This document shows positions 1-9,085 of a DNA stretch of 18,551 bases, piece by piece. The position numbers and the translations under genes were made by a program. Position 1 is the first letter of the stretch. Each line of letters begins with the position of its first letter. The stretch is from a bacterium (lineage in GTDB: Bacteria; CAIWAD01), in NCBI GenBank assembly GCA_030429345.1, contig JAUIFJ010000049.1, forward strand, positions 1-18,551. The letters are read 5' to 3'. A model generated the notes under the pieces. The model was not told the DNA's origin. It made no database searches and saw only the letters and a program-made list of their open reading frames with translations.

Positions 1-104
1 TGGACCTGATCGCGCCCATCGCCATGGAGCAGGACCTGCGCTTCGCCATTCGCGAAGGCGGCCGCACCATCGGCGCCGGCGTCGTGACCAAGATCATCGA
101 GTAG
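1..104 (+). CDS. tuf: Elongation factor Tu, C-terminal end (partial)
   Basis: Only the last 33 residues are in the window; the first complete codon is at 3 and the TAG stop at 102-104. The peptide contains [20 protein letters not shown] and ends VVTKIIE, the hallmark tail of EF-Tu domain III, so the gene is secure despite the truncation. EF-Tu is the GTPase that delivers aminoacyl-tRNA to the ribosome. It lies 12 bases ahead of rpsJ, which joins the str operon to the S10 operon. The usual Gly in MEQGLRF is Asp here, a minor oddity. The upstream part, including the GTPase domain, lies outside the window. Confidence 0.95.
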   Translation, partial: DLIAPIAMEQDLRFAIREGGRTIGAGVVTKIIE

Positions 105-116
105 GAGGGAGCCTTC

Positions 117-425
117 GTGGCCAACCAGAACATTCGCATTCGGCTCAAGGCCTACGATCACAACCTGATCGACATGTCCACGGAGAAGATCATCCGGACC
201 GCCAGGGATTCCGGCGCCTTCATTGCGGGCCCGATTCCCCTGCCGACGACGCGTTCGGTGGTGACCGTGAACCGCTCGCCCCACGTGGACAAGAAGAGCC
301 GCGAGCAGTTCGAGACACGCATTCACAAGCGTCTCATCGACATCCTGAATGCGACCAACAAGACGATCGACGCCCTGATGAAGCTCGAGCTTCCCGCCGG
401 CGTTGACATTGAGATCAAGTCCTGA
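117..425 (+). CDS. rpsJ: 30S ribosomal protein S10 (NusE)
   Basis: 102 residues, against 103 in E. coli. S10 sits in the head of the 30S subunit and, in characterised bacteria, also pairs with NusB in transcription antitermination. The conserved loop GPIPLPT is at residues 38-44 and the family pattern around [10 protein letters not shown] is clear. The start is GTG at 117, supported by an AGGAGGGA ribosome binding site at 103-110 that overlaps the tuf stop, and by [14 protein letters not shown] matching the usual N-terminus. First gene of the S10 block. Confidence 0.97.
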   Translation: MANQNIRIRLKAYDHNLIDMSTEKIIRTARDSGAFIAGPIPLPTTRSVVTVNRSPHVDKKSREQFETRIHKRLIDILNATNKTIDALMKLELPAGVDIEIKS

Positions 426-441
426 CACACGGAGTCTATGG

Positions 442-1059
442 ATGAGTGCAATCCTGGGACGAAAGCTGGGCATGACGCAGGTCTTCGACGACCAGGGGAA
501 CTGTGTTCCCGTGACGATGATCGAGGCCGGCCCCTGCTTTGTATCACAGAAGAAAAGCGTCGACAGCGACGGCTACGATGCCGTGCAGCTCGCCTTCGGC
601 GAGATGCGCGCCAACAAGGCCAATCGCCCGATGAGCGGACATTTCAAGAAGGCCGGCGTCAAGCCGAAGCGCCACCTGCGCGAGTTCGACGCTCCCGAGC
701 TGCTCGAACTGGAAGTCGGCGCCGAGGTGACCTGCGAGCTCTTCACCGCCGGTGACGTGGTGGCGGTTTCCGGCAACAGCAAGGGCCGCGGCTACTCGGG
801 CGTGATGAAGAAGCACAATTTCCACGGCTTCAAGATGAGCCACGGTGTGCACGAGTCCTATCGCGGACGCGGCAGCGTCGGTGCGGCCTCCGACCCCTCG
901 CGAACCTATCGCGGGCTGAAGATGGCCGGCCGCTACGGCAACGACCGTGTCACAGTGAAGAATCTCCAGGTGGTGCAGGTCCTTCCCGAGCAGAACCTGA
1001 TCCTGGTGAAGGGCGCGGTTCCCGGGGCACGCAACGGCCTCGTGGAAATCCGGAAGTAG
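442..1059 (+). CDS. rplC: 50S ribosomal protein L3
   Basis: 205 residues, close to the 209 of E. coli. L3 is an early assembly protein whose extended loop reaches the peptidyl transferase centre. The N-terminus [13 protein letters not shown] and the loop region around [11 protein letters not shown] to [10 protein letters not shown] (about residues 130-170) are typical. The start at 442 is preferred over one at 403, because 442 follows GGAG at 431-434 with 7 bases between and gives the conserved [13 protein letters not shown]. By eye the Gln that PrmB methylates in E. coli aligns with Ser here, so that modification is not expected. Confidence 0.96.
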   Translation: MSAILGRKLGMTQVFDDQGNCVPVTMIEAGPCFVSQKKSVDSDGYDAVQLAFGEMRANKANRPMSGHFKKAGVKPKRHLREFDAPELLELEVGAEVTCELFTAGDVVAVSGNSKGRGYSGVMKKHNFHGFKMSHGVHESYRGRGSVGAASDPSRTYRGLKMAGRYGNDRVTVKNLQVVQVLPEQNLILVKGAVPGARNGLVEIRK

Positions 1060-1067
1060 GTGAGACA

Positions 1068-1703
1068 ATGGAACTGAAACTCCACAAGGCCGACGGCAGC
1101 GCCAGCAGCGAGACGGTTGCCCTGCCCGCCAGCCTCTTCGACATCGAGAGTCCCAGCGCCCACGCCATCTACCTGGCCGTGACCGCCGAGGAGACCAACA
1201 GCCGCCAGGGCACGCGCGGCACCAAGGGGCGCACCCAGGTCCGCGGCGGCGGGCGCAAGCCCTTCCGCCAGAAGGGCACGGGCAACGCCCGCCAGGGCAC
1301 GCGCCGCGCCCCGCAGATGCGCGGCGGTGGCCGGGTCTTCGGCCCCCAGCCCCAGGACTTCCACAAGGGAATCAACCGGAAAGTCAAGCTGCTGGCCCGC
1401 AAGAGCGCACTGACGCTCGCCGCGCGCGCCGAGAACGGCCTGCTGGTCCTGGAGGATTTCAACTGGGACGCGCCGAAGACGCAGGACATGGCCGCCCTGA
1501 TGAAGAAACTCAACCTGGACGGAAAGCGCGTGCTCTTCCTGACCGGCGACAGCAAACGCGCCCTCTACCTGAGCGCCCGCAACATCTACCGCCTGGACCT
1601 GATGCCGGCGGACCAGCCCAGCGTGCGTGACATCGTCAACTGTGATACGGTCGTGTTGCAGAAGGGTGCCATCGAAAGACTGCGGGAGGTATACGGTGAC
1701 TGA
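1068..1703 (+). CDS. rplD: 50S ribosomal protein L4
   Basis: 211 residues (E. coli 201). L4 binds 23S rRNA early in assembly and its long arm lines the constriction of the exit tunnel; in E. coli it also represses the S10 operon. The arm is plain here at about residues 45-100, rich in Gly and Arg, with [19 protein letters not shown] and [14 protein letters not shown]. The ATG follows AGGTGAG in the rplC stop region. The last 8 bases overlap the start of rplW, which suggests translational coupling. The S10 leader at which L4 would act is not in the window. Confidence 0.96.
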   Translation: MELKLHKADGSASSETVALPASLFDIESPSAHAIYLAVTAEETNSRQGTRGTKGRTQVRGGGRKPFRQKGTGNARQGTRRAPQMRGGGRVFGPQPQDFHKGINRKVKLLARKSALTLAARAENGLLVLEDFNWDAPKTQDMAALMKKLNLDGKRVLFLTGDSKRALYLSARNIYRLDLMPADQPSVRDIVNCDTVVLQKGAIERLREVYGD

Positions 1704-1986
1704 TTCCAAGCAGATCCTCGTGCACCCGCTGATGACGGAGAAAATGGTGTTGCTGCAGGACGAGCGGAACCAGTACGGTTTCGTCGTCGCCCGCGGTGCC
1801 AACAAGCTCGAGATCAAGCGCGCCGTCGAGCAGCGCTTCGATGTCCACGTCGAGGACGTGCGCACCATGAACGTCAGCGGCAAGCTCAAGCGCCAGGGCC
1901 GGTACATCGGCCGCCGCGCCGCCTGGAAGAAGGCCATCGTGACCTTGCGCCAGGGTGACACCATTGAACTGGTGGAAGGAGTCTAG
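1696..1986 (+). CDS. rplW: 50S ribosomal protein L23
   Basis: 96 residues (E. coli 100). L23 sits at the tunnel exit and docks trigger factor and the signal recognition particle. The N-terminal [11 protein letters not shown] and the central [24 protein letters not shown] fold signature are present. The start is a GTG at 1696 inside the end of rplD, placed 5 bases after GGGAGGT at 1684-1690. An ATG-led extension from 1627 would only read rplD in another frame, so it was not used. Confidence 0.95.
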   Translation: MTDSKQILVHPLMTEKMVLLQDERNQYGFVVARGANKLEIKRAVEQRFDVHVEDVRTMNVSGKLKRQGRYIGRRAAWKKAIVTLRQGDTIELVEGV

Positions 1987-1989
1987 GCC

Positions 1990-2820
1990 ATGGCCCTGAA
2001 GAAGTACAAGCCCACGACGCCGACCCAGCGTTTCAAGATCGGTCTGACCCGCGAGGAGCTCTCCAGGGAGAAGCCGCTGCGCAGTCTGACCGTGACCAAA
2101 AAGAAGTCCGGCGGCCGCAACAACACCGGCCGGATCACCTGCCGGCACAAGGGCGGCGGGCACAAGCAGAAGCTGCGCCTGATCGACTTCCGTCGCAACA
2201 AGGACGGCATTCCGGCCCGCGTCGCCGCGCTGGAATATGATCCCAACCGCAGTGCCAACATCGCCCTGCTGTTCTACAAGGACGGCGAGAAGCGCTACAT
2301 CCTGGCGCCGGCCGGCATCAAGGTCGACGACTGGATCGTCAGCGGCGAAGGCAGCGAGATCAAGGTCGGCAACTGCCTGCCCCTGAAGAGCATCCCCACC
2401 GGTGAGACCGTGCACTGCGTGGAGCTGAAGATCGGCAAGGGCGCCCAGATGGGCCGCAGCGCCGGCAGCCGCATCCAGGTGATGGCCAAGGACGGCCACC
2501 ATGTCACCCTGAAGATGCCTTCCGGCGAAGTGCGCAAGGTGCACGAGAACTGCCGCGCCACCCTGGGGGCCGTCGGCAACTCGGATCACATGAACATTGC
2601 CTCGGGCAAGGCCGGCCGCAGCCGCTGGAAGGGCGTCCGCCCGACCGTGCGCGGCGTGGCGATGAACCCCGTGGATCACCCGATGGGCGGCGGCGAGGGC
2701 CGCACCAGTGGCGGACGCCACCCGTGCAGCCCCTGGGGCCAGTTGGCCAAGGGCTACAAGACGCGCAAGAAGTCCAAGCCCTCCGACAAGTACATCGTCC
2801 GCCGGCGCAACGCGAAGTAA
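1990..2820 (+). CDS. rplB: 50S ribosomal protein L2
   Basis: 276 residues (E. coli 273). L2 is one of the most conserved large-subunit proteins, needed for subunit joining and located near the peptidyl transferase centre. The conserved C-terminal loop is intact: [17 protein letters not shown], with His at residue 230 matching the functionally important E. coli His229. The N-terminal [12 protein letters not shown] and the following [14 protein letters not shown] are also standard. It starts 3 bases after the rplW stop; GGAAGGAG at 1976-1981 provides the ribosome binding site. Confidence 0.97.
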   Translation: MALKKYKPTTPTQRFKIGLTREELSREKPLRSLTVTKKKSGGRNNTGRITCRHKGGGHKQKLRLIDFRRNKDGIPARVAALEYDPNRSANIALLFYKDGEKRYILAPAGIKVDDWIVSGEGSEIKVGNCLPLKSIPTGETVHCVELKIGKGAQMGRSAGSRIQVMAKDGHHVTLKMPSGEVRKVHENCRATLGAVGNSDHMNIASGKAGRSRWKGVRPTVRGVAMNPVDHPMGGGEGRTSGGRHPCSPWGQLAKGYKTRKKSKPSDKYIVRRRNAK

Positions 2821-2835
2821 CACGGGGAGTCAGTC

Positions 2836-3114
2836 ATGCCGAGATCAGTCAAGAAGGGGCCCTTCATCGATTCCCATCTCGTCCGCAAGGTCGAGACCAT
2901 GAAGGACCAGATGAACAAGAAGGTGATCCAGACCTGGAGCCGGCGCAGCGTGATTTCTCCGGACTTCATCGGCCTGACCTTCGCCGTCCACAACGGGAAG
3001 AAGTTCATTCCCGTATACGTGAACGAGAACATGGTCGGACACAAGCTGGGCGAATTCGCCCCCACCCGCACCTTTCATGGTCACAAGAAGGGTGACAAGA
3101 AGGGGAAGCGCTAG
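2836..3114 (+). CDS. rpsS: 30S ribosomal protein S19
   Basis: 92 residues, the same length as E. coli S19. It forms part of the 30S head beside S13 and contacts tRNA and the intersubunit bridge region. [15 protein letters not shown] at the N-terminus, [20 protein letters not shown] in the middle and the [12 protein letters not shown] segment near the C-terminus are all diagnostic. A GGGGAGT ribosome binding site at 2823-2829 precedes the ATG. Nothing unusual was seen. Confidence 0.97.
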   Translation: MPRSVKKGPFIDSHLVRKVETMKDQMNKKVIQTWSRRSVISPDFIGLTFAVHNGKKFIPVYVNENMVGHKLGEFAPTRTFHGHKKGDKKGKR

Positions 3115-3126
3115 GAGATGGAAGCC

Positions 3127-3492
3127 ATGACAGCCAAAGCGATCAGCCGCAACCTGCGGATTTCGCCGCGCAAAATGCGCCTGGTGGCCGACCTTGTGCG
3201 CGGCCTCAACGTCAACGACGCCCTCGTCCAGCTGCAGCTTTCCCCGAAGCGCTCGGCGACCCCGGTCTTCAAGGCCGTCAAGTCCGCCGTCGCCAACTGG
3301 AAGCAGGCGGACGGCGTGGATCACAGCCAGGCCGACGAGCTGGTGATCACGCGGATCTGGGTCGACGAAGGTCCGACACAGCGCCGCTACCTGCCCCGTG
3401 CCCAGGGTCGTGCGACCCTGCTGCGCAAGCGTTCCAGTCATTTGACCGTGGAAGTGGGCAGCCTCACGAACAACAGCGACACGGAGGAATAG
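3127..3492 (+). CDS. rplV: 50S ribosomal protein L22
   Basis: 121 residues from the chosen start (E. coli 110). L22 spans the large subunit and its beta-hairpin lines the exit tunnel near L4. The signature [15 protein letters not shown] opens the protein, and the C-terminal region around [17 protein letters not shown] corresponds to the hairpin and tail. ATG 3118 lies directly against the GGAG at 3114-3117, too close to work well. ATG 3127 has a 9-base spacing and begins [14 protein letters not shown], so it was chosen. A short acidic C-terminal tail ends in DTEE. Confidence 0.93.
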   Translation: MTAKAISRNLRISPRKMRLVADLVRGLNVNDALVQLQLSPKRSATPVFKAVKSAVANWKQADGVDHSQADELVITRIWVDEGPTQRRYLPRAQGRATLLRKRSSHLTVEVGSLTNNSDTEE

Positions 3493-3493
3493 A

Positions 3494-4219
3494 TTGGGAC
3501 AGAAAATCCATCCGATCGGCCTTCGCCTGGGGATCAACAAGACCTGGAGCTCGAACTGGTTCGACGAGAGCAATTTCGCCGACAAGCTTCTTGAAGATGT
3601 CGAGATCCGCCGCTATGTCCTCAACCGCAAGGCCTACAAGCAGGCCGCCATTGCGAAGGTGGACATCCAGCGCCAGTCGACCAGCATCACCCTGGCGATC
3701 CACACGGCCCGTCCCGGGCTGGTGATCGGCCGCAAGGGCGCCGATGTGGAACGGCTGCGCCAGGAGTTGAATCACAAGTTCAACACCCAGGTGCAGGTCA
3801 ACATCGTCGAGATCAAGAAGCCCGAGCTGGTCGCCCAGCTGGTCGCCGACAGCGTGGCCCGGCAGCTGGAAGGCCGCGTGTCCTTCCGCCGCGCCATGAA
3901 GAAGACTCTGCAGGCCACCATGCGCAACGGTGCCGAAGGCATCAAGATCATGTGCGCCGGCCGCCTGGGCGGCGCCGAAATGTCCCGTCGCGAGATGTAC
4001 AAGGAGGGGCGTATTCCCCTGCACACCCTGCGCGCGGACATTGACTACGCCCTCTCCGAGGCTCGCACCACCTACGGCATCATCGGCGTCAAGGTGTGGA
4101 TCTGCAACGGCGAGAAGTTCGGCATCGAGTACGGCACGCCGCGCAGCGCCGGCCGTGACACACGTTCCCGCGGCGGATCCGGAGGCGGACGCGGCGGTCG
4201 CAGCAGGAAAGGGGCCTAA
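3494..4219 (+). CDS. rpsC: 30S ribosomal protein S3
   Basis: 241 residues (E. coli 233). S3 helps form the mRNA entry channel and has helicase activity there. The KH type II domain shows GRKG at residues 79-82. The N-terminus [13 protein letters not shown] and the C-terminal domain with [20 protein letters not shown] are conserved. The C-terminus ends in a Gly/Arg/Ser-rich tail ([17 protein letters not shown]), common in S3 and probably disordered. The start is TTG at 3494, two bases past the rplV stop, with GGAGGA at 3483-3488. Confidence 0.95.
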   Translation: MGQKIHPIGLRLGINKTWSSNWFDESNFADKLLEDVEIRRYVLNRKAYKQAAIAKVDIQRQSTSITLAIHTARPGLVIGRKGADVERLRQELNHKFNTQVQVNIVEIKKPELVAQLVADSVARQLEGRVSFRRAMKKTLQATMRNGAEGIKIMCAGRLGGAEMSRREMYKEGRIPLHTLRADIDYALSEARTTYGIIGVKVWICNGEKFGIEYGTPRSAGRDTRSRGGSGGGRGGRSRKGA

Positions 4220-4222
4220 GTC

Positions 4223-4633
4223 ATGCTGATGCCCAAGCGCGTAAAAAGGCGCAAGCAACACCGTGGCCGCATGCGGGGTCTGGCTCACCGCGGCTGCAAC
4301 GTGGATTTCGGAGAATACGGCCTGAAGGCCATCGAGTGCGGATGGATCACGGCGCGGCAGATCGAGGCCGCCCGTATCGCCATGACCCGCTCCATCAAGA
4401 GGACGGGCAAGGTCTGGATCCGCGTATTCCCGGACAAGCCCGTATCGAAGAAGCCCCTCGAGACCCGTATGGGCAAGGGCAAGGGCGGACCGGAGTTCTG
4501 GGTGGCCGTCGTGCGGCCCGGAAAGGTGATGTTCGAGATCGAGGGCGTCGGCCTGGCGGAAGCCAAGGAGGCCATGCGCCTGGCGAGCCACAAGCTCCCG
4601 ATCCACACCAAGTTTGTCGAACGCGTAATCTGA
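4223..4633 (+). CDS. rplP: 50S ribosomal protein L16
   Basis: 136 residues, exactly the E. coli length when started at 4223. L16 sits at the A-site side of the large subunit and helps position tRNA. The N-terminal [15 protein letters not shown] and the later [16 protein letters not shown] are diagnostic; the latter contains the Arg that is hydroxylated in E. coli. Starting at the second ATG (4229) is possible, but the ML-x-PKR opening is the family norm and the AGGAAAGGGG at 4205-4214 spaces better to 4223. Confidence 0.95.
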   Translation: MLMPKRVKRRKQHRGRMRGLAHRGCNVDFGEYGLKAIECGWITARQIEAARIAMTRSIKRTGKVWIRVFPDKPVSKKPLETRMGKGKGGPEFWVAVVRPGKVMFEIEGVGLAEAKEAMRLASHKLPIHTKFVERVI

Positions 4634-4643
4634 CGGACGGACC

Positions 4644-4850
4644 ATGAAAGCAAGCGAACTGAACACACTGGGGCGCGAGGAGCTGATGGCCCGCCTGGAC
4701 ACGGCCGAGGCGAGTCTGATCGATCTGCGTTTCAAGCACGGGACCTCCCAGCTGGAGAATCCTCTCGAGCTGCGTCGTCTTAAGAGAAACATCGCCCGCC
4801 TGCGGACCGTGATCCGGGAGATGGAGCTGGGCATCCGCAAGGAAAGCTAG
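4644..4850 (+). CDS. rpmC: 50S ribosomal protein L29
   Basis: 68 residues (E. coli 63), a small two-helix protein near the exit tunnel next to L23. The core [19 protein letters not shown] and the following [13 protein letters not shown] match the family. Its position between rplP and rpsQ is the universal one. The ATG at 4644 is preceded only by a weak GGACGGA, so reinitiation from rplP may contribute. Confidence 0.94.
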   Translation: MKASELNTLGREELMARLDTAEASLIDLRFKHGTSQLENPLELRRLKRNIARLRTVIREMELGIRKES

Positions 4851-4859
4851 GAGGCCGTC

Positions 4860-5117
4860 GTGGCTGAACGAGGTTATCGCAAGGTCCGCGTGGGTCGGGT
4901 CGTTTCCGACGGCATGGACAAGAGTATCACGGTCGCGGTGGTCCGAAAGGTCAAGCACCCGATCTACAAGAAGTACTACCAGAGCACCAAGAAGTACATG
5001 GCGCACGACGAGAACAACGACGCCAACGTGGGTGACCTGGTCAGTATCATGGAATGCCGCCCGATGAGCAGGCGGAAGCGCTGGCGGATGACCGAAGTCA
5101 TCCAGCGCCGCAAGTAA
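4860..5117 (+). CDS. rpsQ: 30S ribosomal protein S17
   Basis: 85 residues (E. coli 84). S17 is a primary 16S rRNA binder with an OB fold. The characteristic [16 protein letters not shown] and KYMAHDE segments are present, followed by a C-terminal region holding [16 protein letters not shown]. The start is GTG at 4860, with TAGGAGG at 4848-4854 straddling the rpmC stop. Last gene of the S10 block. Confidence 0.95.
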   Translation: MAERGYRKVRVGRVVSDGMDKSITVAVVRKVKHPIYKKYYQSTKKYMAHDENNDANVGDLVSIMECRPMSRRKRWRMTEVIQRRK

Positions 5118-5130
5118 GGAGTCGTTCCTC

Positions 5131-5499
5131 ATGATCCAGGAAGAAACCCTGCTGAACGTGGCCGACAACACCGGCGCAAAGACCATCAAGTGTTTCCGGA
5201 TTCTGGGCGGCTCCAAGCGCCGTTATGCCCGGATCGGGGACGTGGTCGTCGCCTCGGTGAAGAAGGCCCTGCCCGGTGGCAAGGTCAAGAAGGGCACGGT
5301 GGTACGCGCGGTGATCGTCCGCACGCGCAAGGAGTTCCGTCGCACGGACGGATCCTACATCCGCTTCGACGACAACGCCGCCGTCATCATCGACGAGAAG
5401 AAAGAACCGCAGGGCACCCGCATTTTCGGGCCGGTGGCCCGCGAGCTGCGCGAGAAGCAGTACATGAAAATTGTCAGCCTTGCGCCGGAGGTGCTCTGA
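5131..5499 (+). CDS. rplN: 50S ribosomal protein L14
   Basis: 122 residues, a usual length. L14 forms intersubunit bridges with the 30S subunit and is a contact site of ribosome silencing factor Rsf[21 protein letters not shown] and the following [17 protein letters not shown] are unmistakable; the C-terminal [18 protein letters not shown] is also typical. AAGGAG at 5117-5122 precedes the ATG. Its TGA stop shares one base with the rplX start (TGATG), implying stop-restart coupling. First gene of the spc block. Confidence 0.97.
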   Translation: MIQEETLLNVADNTGAKTIKCFRILGGSKRRYARIGDVVVASVKKALPGGKVKKGTVVRAVIVRTRKEFRRTDGSYIRFDDNAAVIIDEKKEPQGTRIFGPVARELREKQYMKIVSLAPEVL

Positions 5500-5807
5500 T
5501 GAAACTGAAAAAAGGCGATCGCGTGGTCGTCCTGGCCGGAGTGGACAAGGGCAAGGAGGGCAAGATCCTCATGACCCTGCCCAAGAAGGACCGGGTGATC
5601 GTGGAAGGGGTTCGCGTGGTCAAGCGTCACACGAAGCCCAGCCAGCAGAACCAGACCGGCGGCATCATCGAGAAAGAGGCGCCGATCCACGTCTCCAACG
5701 TGGCCTTCGTGGATCCCAACACGAACAAGAAGGCGAAGCTGGGCGTGCGCGTGCTGGAGAACGGCAAGCGCGCCCGCGTCTCCAAGTCCTCCAACGAACT
5801 GGTGTAG
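5499..5807 (+). CDS. rplX: 50S ribosomal protein L24
   Basis: 102 residues (E. coli 104). L24 initiates large-subunit assembly. The N-terminal KOW motif region reads KKGDRVVVLAGVDKGKEGKI at about residues 4-23, and VKRHTKPSQQNQTGGIIEKE and IHVSNVAFVDP follow as expected. The start is the ATG in the TGATG junction with rplN, after GGAGGTG at 5487-5493. A longer frame opens upstream to 5190, but that part is a shadow of rplN. Confidence 0.95.
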   Translation: MKLKKGDRVVVLAGVDKGKEGKILMTLPKKDRVIVEGVRVVKRHTKPSQQNQTGGIIEKEAPIHVSNVAFVDPNTNKKAKLGVRVLENGKRARVSKSSNELV

Positions 5808-5810
5808 ACA

Positions 5811-6374
5811 ATGAGTACCATACCGCGACTGAAGACCAAGTACGACGAGACGGTCAAGGGCAACCTGATGAAGACCTTCTCCTACAAGAGCGTGATGCAG
5901 GTGCCTCGCCTGGAGAAGATCGTGCTCAACGTGGGCCTGGGGGACGCCAAGGAAAACCCCAAGGCGCTCGAGGCCGTCGTCTCCGAGCTGGAGCAGATCA
6001 CGGGCCGCAAGCCCATGGTCAACAAGGCCCGTCTCTCGATCTCCAACTTCAAGCTGCGCGAGGGCATGGCCGTCGGCGCCAGCGTGACCCTGCGCCGCGA
6101 GTGGATGTGGGAATTCCTGGACCGTTTCATTTCGATGACGGCTCCGCGAATCCGCGACTTCCGCGGCCTCTCCACCAAGTCCTTTGATGGCCGGGGCAAC
6201 TACAACCTGGGCATCAAGGAGCAGGTGGTCTTTCCCGAGATCGAATACGACAAGGTCGAACGGGTCCATGGCATGGACATCGCGTTCGTCACGGACGCCC
6301 GAACCGACGAAGAATGCTACGAGCTGCTCAAGGAGCTCGGCATGCCCTTCGTCCGCAAGTCGAAGGAAGGCTAA
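5811..6374 (+). CDS. rplE: 50S ribosomal protein L5
   Basis: 187 residues (E. coli 179). L5 binds 5S rRNA in the central protuberance and contacts P-site t[23 protein letters not shown], the [20 protein letters not shown] stretch and the [14 protein letters not shown] motif are conserved. The ATG at 5811 is 3 bases after the rplX stop and has no good ribosome binding site, so translation probably depends on coupling to rplX. In E. coli the S8 repressor site overlaps the start of this gene; I did not identify a matching fold here. Confidence 0.95.
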   Translation: MSTIPRLKTKYDETVKGNLMKTFSYKSVMQVPRLEKIVLNVGLGDAKENPKALEAVVSELEQITGRKPMVNKARLSISNFKLREGMAVGASVTLRREWMWEFLDRFISMTAPRIRDFRGLSTKSFDGRGNYNLGIKEQVVFPEIEYDKVERVHGMDIAFVTDARTDEECYELLKELGMPFVRKSKEG

Positions 6375-6377
6375 GGG

Positions 6378-6563
6378 ATGGCACGCAAAGCACTGATCAA
6401 GAAGAGCCAGGCGACCCCGAAGTTCGCCGTACGCGCCTACAACCGCTGCCGCAAGTGCGGCCGCCCGCGGGCCTTCATCCGCAAGTACGGTATCTGCCGT
6501 ATCTGTTTCCGCGAAATGGCTCACAACGGTGAGATCCCCGGCGTGGTCAAGGCCAGCTGGTAA
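6378..6563 (+). CDS. rpsZ: 30S ribosomal protein S14, zinc-binding short form
   Basis: 61 residues, the length of the short type Z S14 as opposed to about 100 in the zinc-free long form. Four cysteines form the zinc knuckle: C24 and C27 in CRKC, C40 and C43 in CRIC. The C-terminus [18 protein letters not shown] is diagnostic. S14 sits in the 30S head. The gene follows rplE by 3 bases; GGAAGG at 6365-6370 lies in the end of rplE. The symbol rpsN is also used for this form. Confidence 0.96.
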   Translation: MARKALIKKSQATPKFAVRAYNRCRKCGRPRAFIRKYGICRICFREMAHNGEIPGVVKASW

Positions 6564-6579
6564 AGAAGGAGCACGAACA

Positions 6580-6978
6580 ATGCCGGTGACCGATCCCATC
6601 GCCGACCTGCTTACGCGGATCCGCAATGCCATCATGGCCAACCGCAAGGTGGTCGACTGCCCGCGGTCGAAGATGAAAGAGCAGATCGTGGACCTGCTGA
6701 CGCGCGAGAATTTCCTGCGCGGCTACAAGGTCGTCGAGGAAGGCCCCCAGGGGACGATCCGCATCGCCCTGCGTTACGGCAGCGACGGCCGCAACGTGAT
6801 CACGGGCCTGAAGCGCATTTCCAAGCCCGGACTGCGCCAGTACCGCGGCGTGAACAGCATGCCGCGCGTCAAGAACAATCTGGGCATCGCCATTCTCAGC
6901 ACTCCCGAGGGCATCCTTTCCAACAAGGAAGCCCGCAGCCGCAACGTGGGCGGCGAAGTGCTGTGCCACATCTGGTAA
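6580..6978 (+). CDS. rpsH: 30S ribosomal protein S8
   Basis: 132 residues (E. coli 130). S8 binds helix 21 of 16S rRNA early in assembly and is the spc operon repressor in E. coli. The N-terminus TDPIADLLTRIRNA and the C-terminal region with GIAILSTPEGILSNKEA and GGEVLCHIW are typical. ATG 6580 was chosen over an earlier one at 6529 because AAGGAG at 6566-6571 is spaced 8 bases from it and the conserved protein begins there. Confidence 0.96.
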   Translation: MPVTDPIADLLTRIRNAIMANRKVVDCPRSKMKEQIVDLLTRENFLRGYKVVEEGPQGTIRIALRYGSDGRNVITGLKRISKPGLRQYRGVNSMPRVKNNLGIAILSTPEGILSNKEARSRNVGGEVLCHIW

Positions 6979-6996
6979 TCGAGACAGGAGTCCATT

Positions 6997-7539
6997 GTGT
7001 CACGAATCGGAAGACTTCCCATTCCCATGCCTGCGGGAGTGGAATTCAAGGCCGACGGAAGCCAGGTCGCGGTAAAGGGCCCCAGGGGAGAACTCTCCCT
7101 GACCGTGCACCCGGACATGAGCGTGGCTGCTGAAGACGGCAACATCGTCGTCTCGCGCCCCTCGGATCACCGCAACCACCGCGCGCTCCATGGCCTGACG
7201 CGAGCCCTGATCAGCAACGCCGTCACCGGCGTGACCCAGGGCTTCAAGAAAGAACTGGAGATCCGCGGTGTCGGCTTCGTCGCCGAGATCAAGGGCCAGA
7301 TCCTCAATCTGAAGCTCGGCTTCACCCACGGCATCGCCTTCCACCTTCCGGAAGGGATTACCGTCACCTGCCCCAAGCCCACCATTGTCATCATCGAAGG
7401 CAATGACAAGCAGCTGGTCGGCGAAGTGGCGGCGACCATTCGCGGCCTGCGTCCGCCGGAGCCCTACAAGGGCAAGGGTGTGCGCTACAAGGGTGAGTAT
7501 GTCGAGAAGAAGGCCGGCAAGACCGGCAAGACGGCCTAA
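6997..7539 (+). CDS. rplF: 50S ribosomal protein L6
   Basis: 180 residues (E. coli 177). L6 has two tandem alpha/beta domains and lies near the factor-binding stalk base. [16 protein letters not shown] begins the protein and the C-terminal [20 protein letters not shown] is a strong family signature. The start is GTG at 6997 with AGGAG at 6986-6990, spacing 6. The tail [11 protein letters not shown] is Lys-rich, as often seen. Confidence 0.96.
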   Translation: MSRIGRLPIPMPAGVEFKADGSQVAVKGPRGELSLTVHPDMSVAAEDGNIVVSRPSDHRNHRALHGLTRALISNAVTGVTQGFKKELEIRGVGFVAEIKGQILNLKLGFTHGIAFHLPEGITVTCPKPTIVIIEGNDKQLVGEVAATIRGLRPPEPYKGKGVRYKGEYVEKKAGKTGKTA

Positions 7540-7553
7540 GCGGGGAGGAACCG

Positions 7554-7913
7554 ATGAGTCACAATCGTCTGCAGGGTCGTCGCCGCCGGCACGCCCACAT
7601 TCGCAAGAAAATTTCCGGTACGGCCGATGTGCCGCGCCTGTCCGTCTTCCGCAGCGGCCTGAACATCTACGCGCAGCTGATCGACGATGTCGAAGGGAAG
7701 ACCCTGGTAGCCAGTTCCTCGCGCAGCAAGGCACTGAAGAGCGGGCTGGAGGGCAGCCCCGTCGAGCGCAGCAAGGCCGTGGGCAAGGCCCTGGCCGAGC
7801 TCGCCAAGGATGCCAAGATCACGCGCTGCGTGTTCGACCGTTCCGGCTATGCCTACAAGGGACGCGTGAAGGCACTGGCCGATGGCGCCCGCGAGGGCGG
7901 CCTGCAATTCTAG
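7554..7913 (+). CDS. rplR: 50S ribosomal protein L18
   Basis: 119 residues (E. coli 117). L18 binds 5S rRNA together with L5. The N-terminal basic segment with [12 protein letters not shown], the [19 protein letters not shown] core and the C-terminal [20 protein letters not shown] are conserved. The ATG at 7554 follows GGGGAGG at 7541-7547. Nothing unusual was seen. Confidence 0.96.
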   Translation: MSHNRLQGRRRRHAHIRKKISGTADVPRLSVFRSGLNIYAQLIDDVEGKTLVASSSRSKALKSGLEGSPVERSKAVGKALAELAKDAKITRCVFDRSGYAYKGRVKALADGAREGGLQF

Positions 7914-7928
7914 CCGAAGGAGAGTCCC

Positions 7929-8429
7929 TTGGAGCATGTCAACACCTCTGAGATGAGCCTCATCGAGAAGGTTGTCAAGATCAATCGCACCGCCAAGGTG
8001 GTGAAGGGTGGTCGCCACTTCGGCTTCAACGCCATCGTGGTGGTCGGCGACGGCAACGGCCGGGTCGGCTGGGGCCTGGGCAAGGCCCGGGAAGTGGTCG
8101 ACGCCATCAGCAAGGGCACGGAGCTTGCCCGCCGCAACATGATCCAGGTGGAGCTGTCGGGTTCGACCCTGCCCCACGAGATCATCGGCAAGTTCGGCGC
8201 CGGCAAGGTCCTGCTGCGTCCGGCTTCCGCCGGTACGGGCGTCATCGCCGGCGGAAACGTCCGCGCGGTCATGGAATGCCTGGGCGTGCATGATGTGCTG
8301 GCCAAGAACCTGGGCAGCAACAATCCGCACAACGTGGTCAAGGCCACTTTCCAGGCACTGCAGGAAATGGTTTCTCCGGGGGTGATGGCCCGCCGGTTGA
8401 ACAAGACCGTCAAGGAACTTTACGAGTAA
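7929..8429 (+). CDS. rpsE: 30S ribosomal protein S5
   Basis: 166 residues (E. coli 167). S5 shapes the mRNA entry site and decoding accuracy. The double-stranded RNA-binding-like N-terminal domain shows [19 protein letters not shown] at about residues 13-31, followed by [17 protein letters not shown] and a C-terminal [20 protein letters not shown]. The start is TTG at 7929 after AAGGAGA at 7917-7923. An in-frame ATG about nine codons later would trim the N-terminus but has no ribosome binding site. Confidence 0.94.
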   Translation: MEHVNTSEMSLIEKVVKINRTAKVVKGGRHFGFNAIVVVGDGNGRVGWGLGKAREVVDAISKGTELARRNMIQVELSGSTLPHEIIGKFGAGKVLLRPASAGTGVIAGGNVRAVMECLGVHDVLAKNLGSNNPHNVVKATFQALQEMVSPGVMARRLNKTVKELYE

Positions 8430-8439
8430 GGGACTTTCG

Positions 8440-8622
8440 ATGCAGCTAAAGATCACCTGGAAGCGCAGCGCGATCGGTCGCAAGGTGGACCAGAAGAAGG
8501 TCATCGAGGCCCTGGGCCTTCGTCGCCTGCAGCACACTGTGACACACAAGGATACGCCGCAGATCCGCGGCATGATCGGCAAGGTCAGTCACCTGGTCGT
8601 CGTCGAGGAAATCGAGGAATAA
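8440..8622 (+). CDS. rpmD: 50S ribosomal protein L30
   Basis: 60 residues (E. coli 59). A small large-subunit protein lost in some lineages. LKITWKRSAIGRKVDQKK, then LGLRRLQHTVTHKDTPQIRG and MIGKVSHLV, follow the family pattern throughout. It lies between rpsE and rplO as usual. TAAGGGAC at 8427-8434, overlapping the rpsE stop, is a modest ribosome binding site. Confidence 0.95.
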   Translation: MQLKITWKRSAIGRKVDQKKVIEALGLRRLQHTVTHKDTPQIRGMIGKVSHLVVVEEIEE

Positions 8623-8634
8623 GGAGCTTCTGAC

Positions 8635-9072
8635 ATGAATCTCGGAAGTCTGAAATACGCCGACGGCAGTCGTCGCAAGCGCAAGCGCATCGCGCGCGGA
8701 CAAGGTTCCGGACGTGGCGGCACCGCCACCCGCGGACACAAGGGACAGCTGTCCCGTTCCGGCGCCAGGAAGCGCGCCTGGTTCGAGGGCGGCCAGATGC
8801 CCCTGGCGCGCCGCCTGCCCAAGCGCGGCTTCACCAACATTTTCCGCGAGGAGAACCAGGTGGTCTCCCTGTCCCAGCTGGACAGCCTGGCCGGCAAGGC
8901 CGAGGTCGTGACGCCGGAAGTGCTGCTGCACATGGGCTGGATTTCCCACGTGGACAAGCCGGTCAAGGTGCTCTGCAACGGCGAGATCAGCTCGGCGCTG
9001 AAGCTCGAGGGAATCAAGGTCTCGGCGTCGGCCCGGGCCAAGATCGAGGGAGCCGGCGGCTCCATCGCCTAG
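8635..9072 (+). CDS. rplO: 50S ribosomal protein L15
   Basis: 145 residues (E. coli 144). L15 is a late-assembly protein with a long basic N-terminal arm, visible here as SRRKRKRIARGQGSGRGG with TATRGHKGQ behind it. FEGGQMPLARRLPKRGFTN is diagnostic, and the C-terminal half forms the globular domain. AAGGAG at 8622-8627 precedes the ATG. It is directly followed by secY, the standard order. Confidence 0.96.
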   Translation: MNLGSLKYADGSRRKRKRIARGQGSGRGGTATRGHKGQLSRSGARKRAWFEGGQMPLARRLPKRGFTNIFREENQVVSLSQLDSLAGKAEVVTPEVLLHMGWISHVDKPVKVLCNGEISSALKLEGIKVSASARAKIEGAGGSIA

Positions 9073-9085
9073 AACGGAAGAATCG

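Noticed and set aside
3464-4840. Long minus-strand frames across the S10 and spc genes (for example 3464-4840, 5355-6647, 1636-2823)
   Set aside because: They mirror ribosomal protein genes in a GC-rich genome where stops are rare on the other strand; no ribosome binding sites or families were seen.
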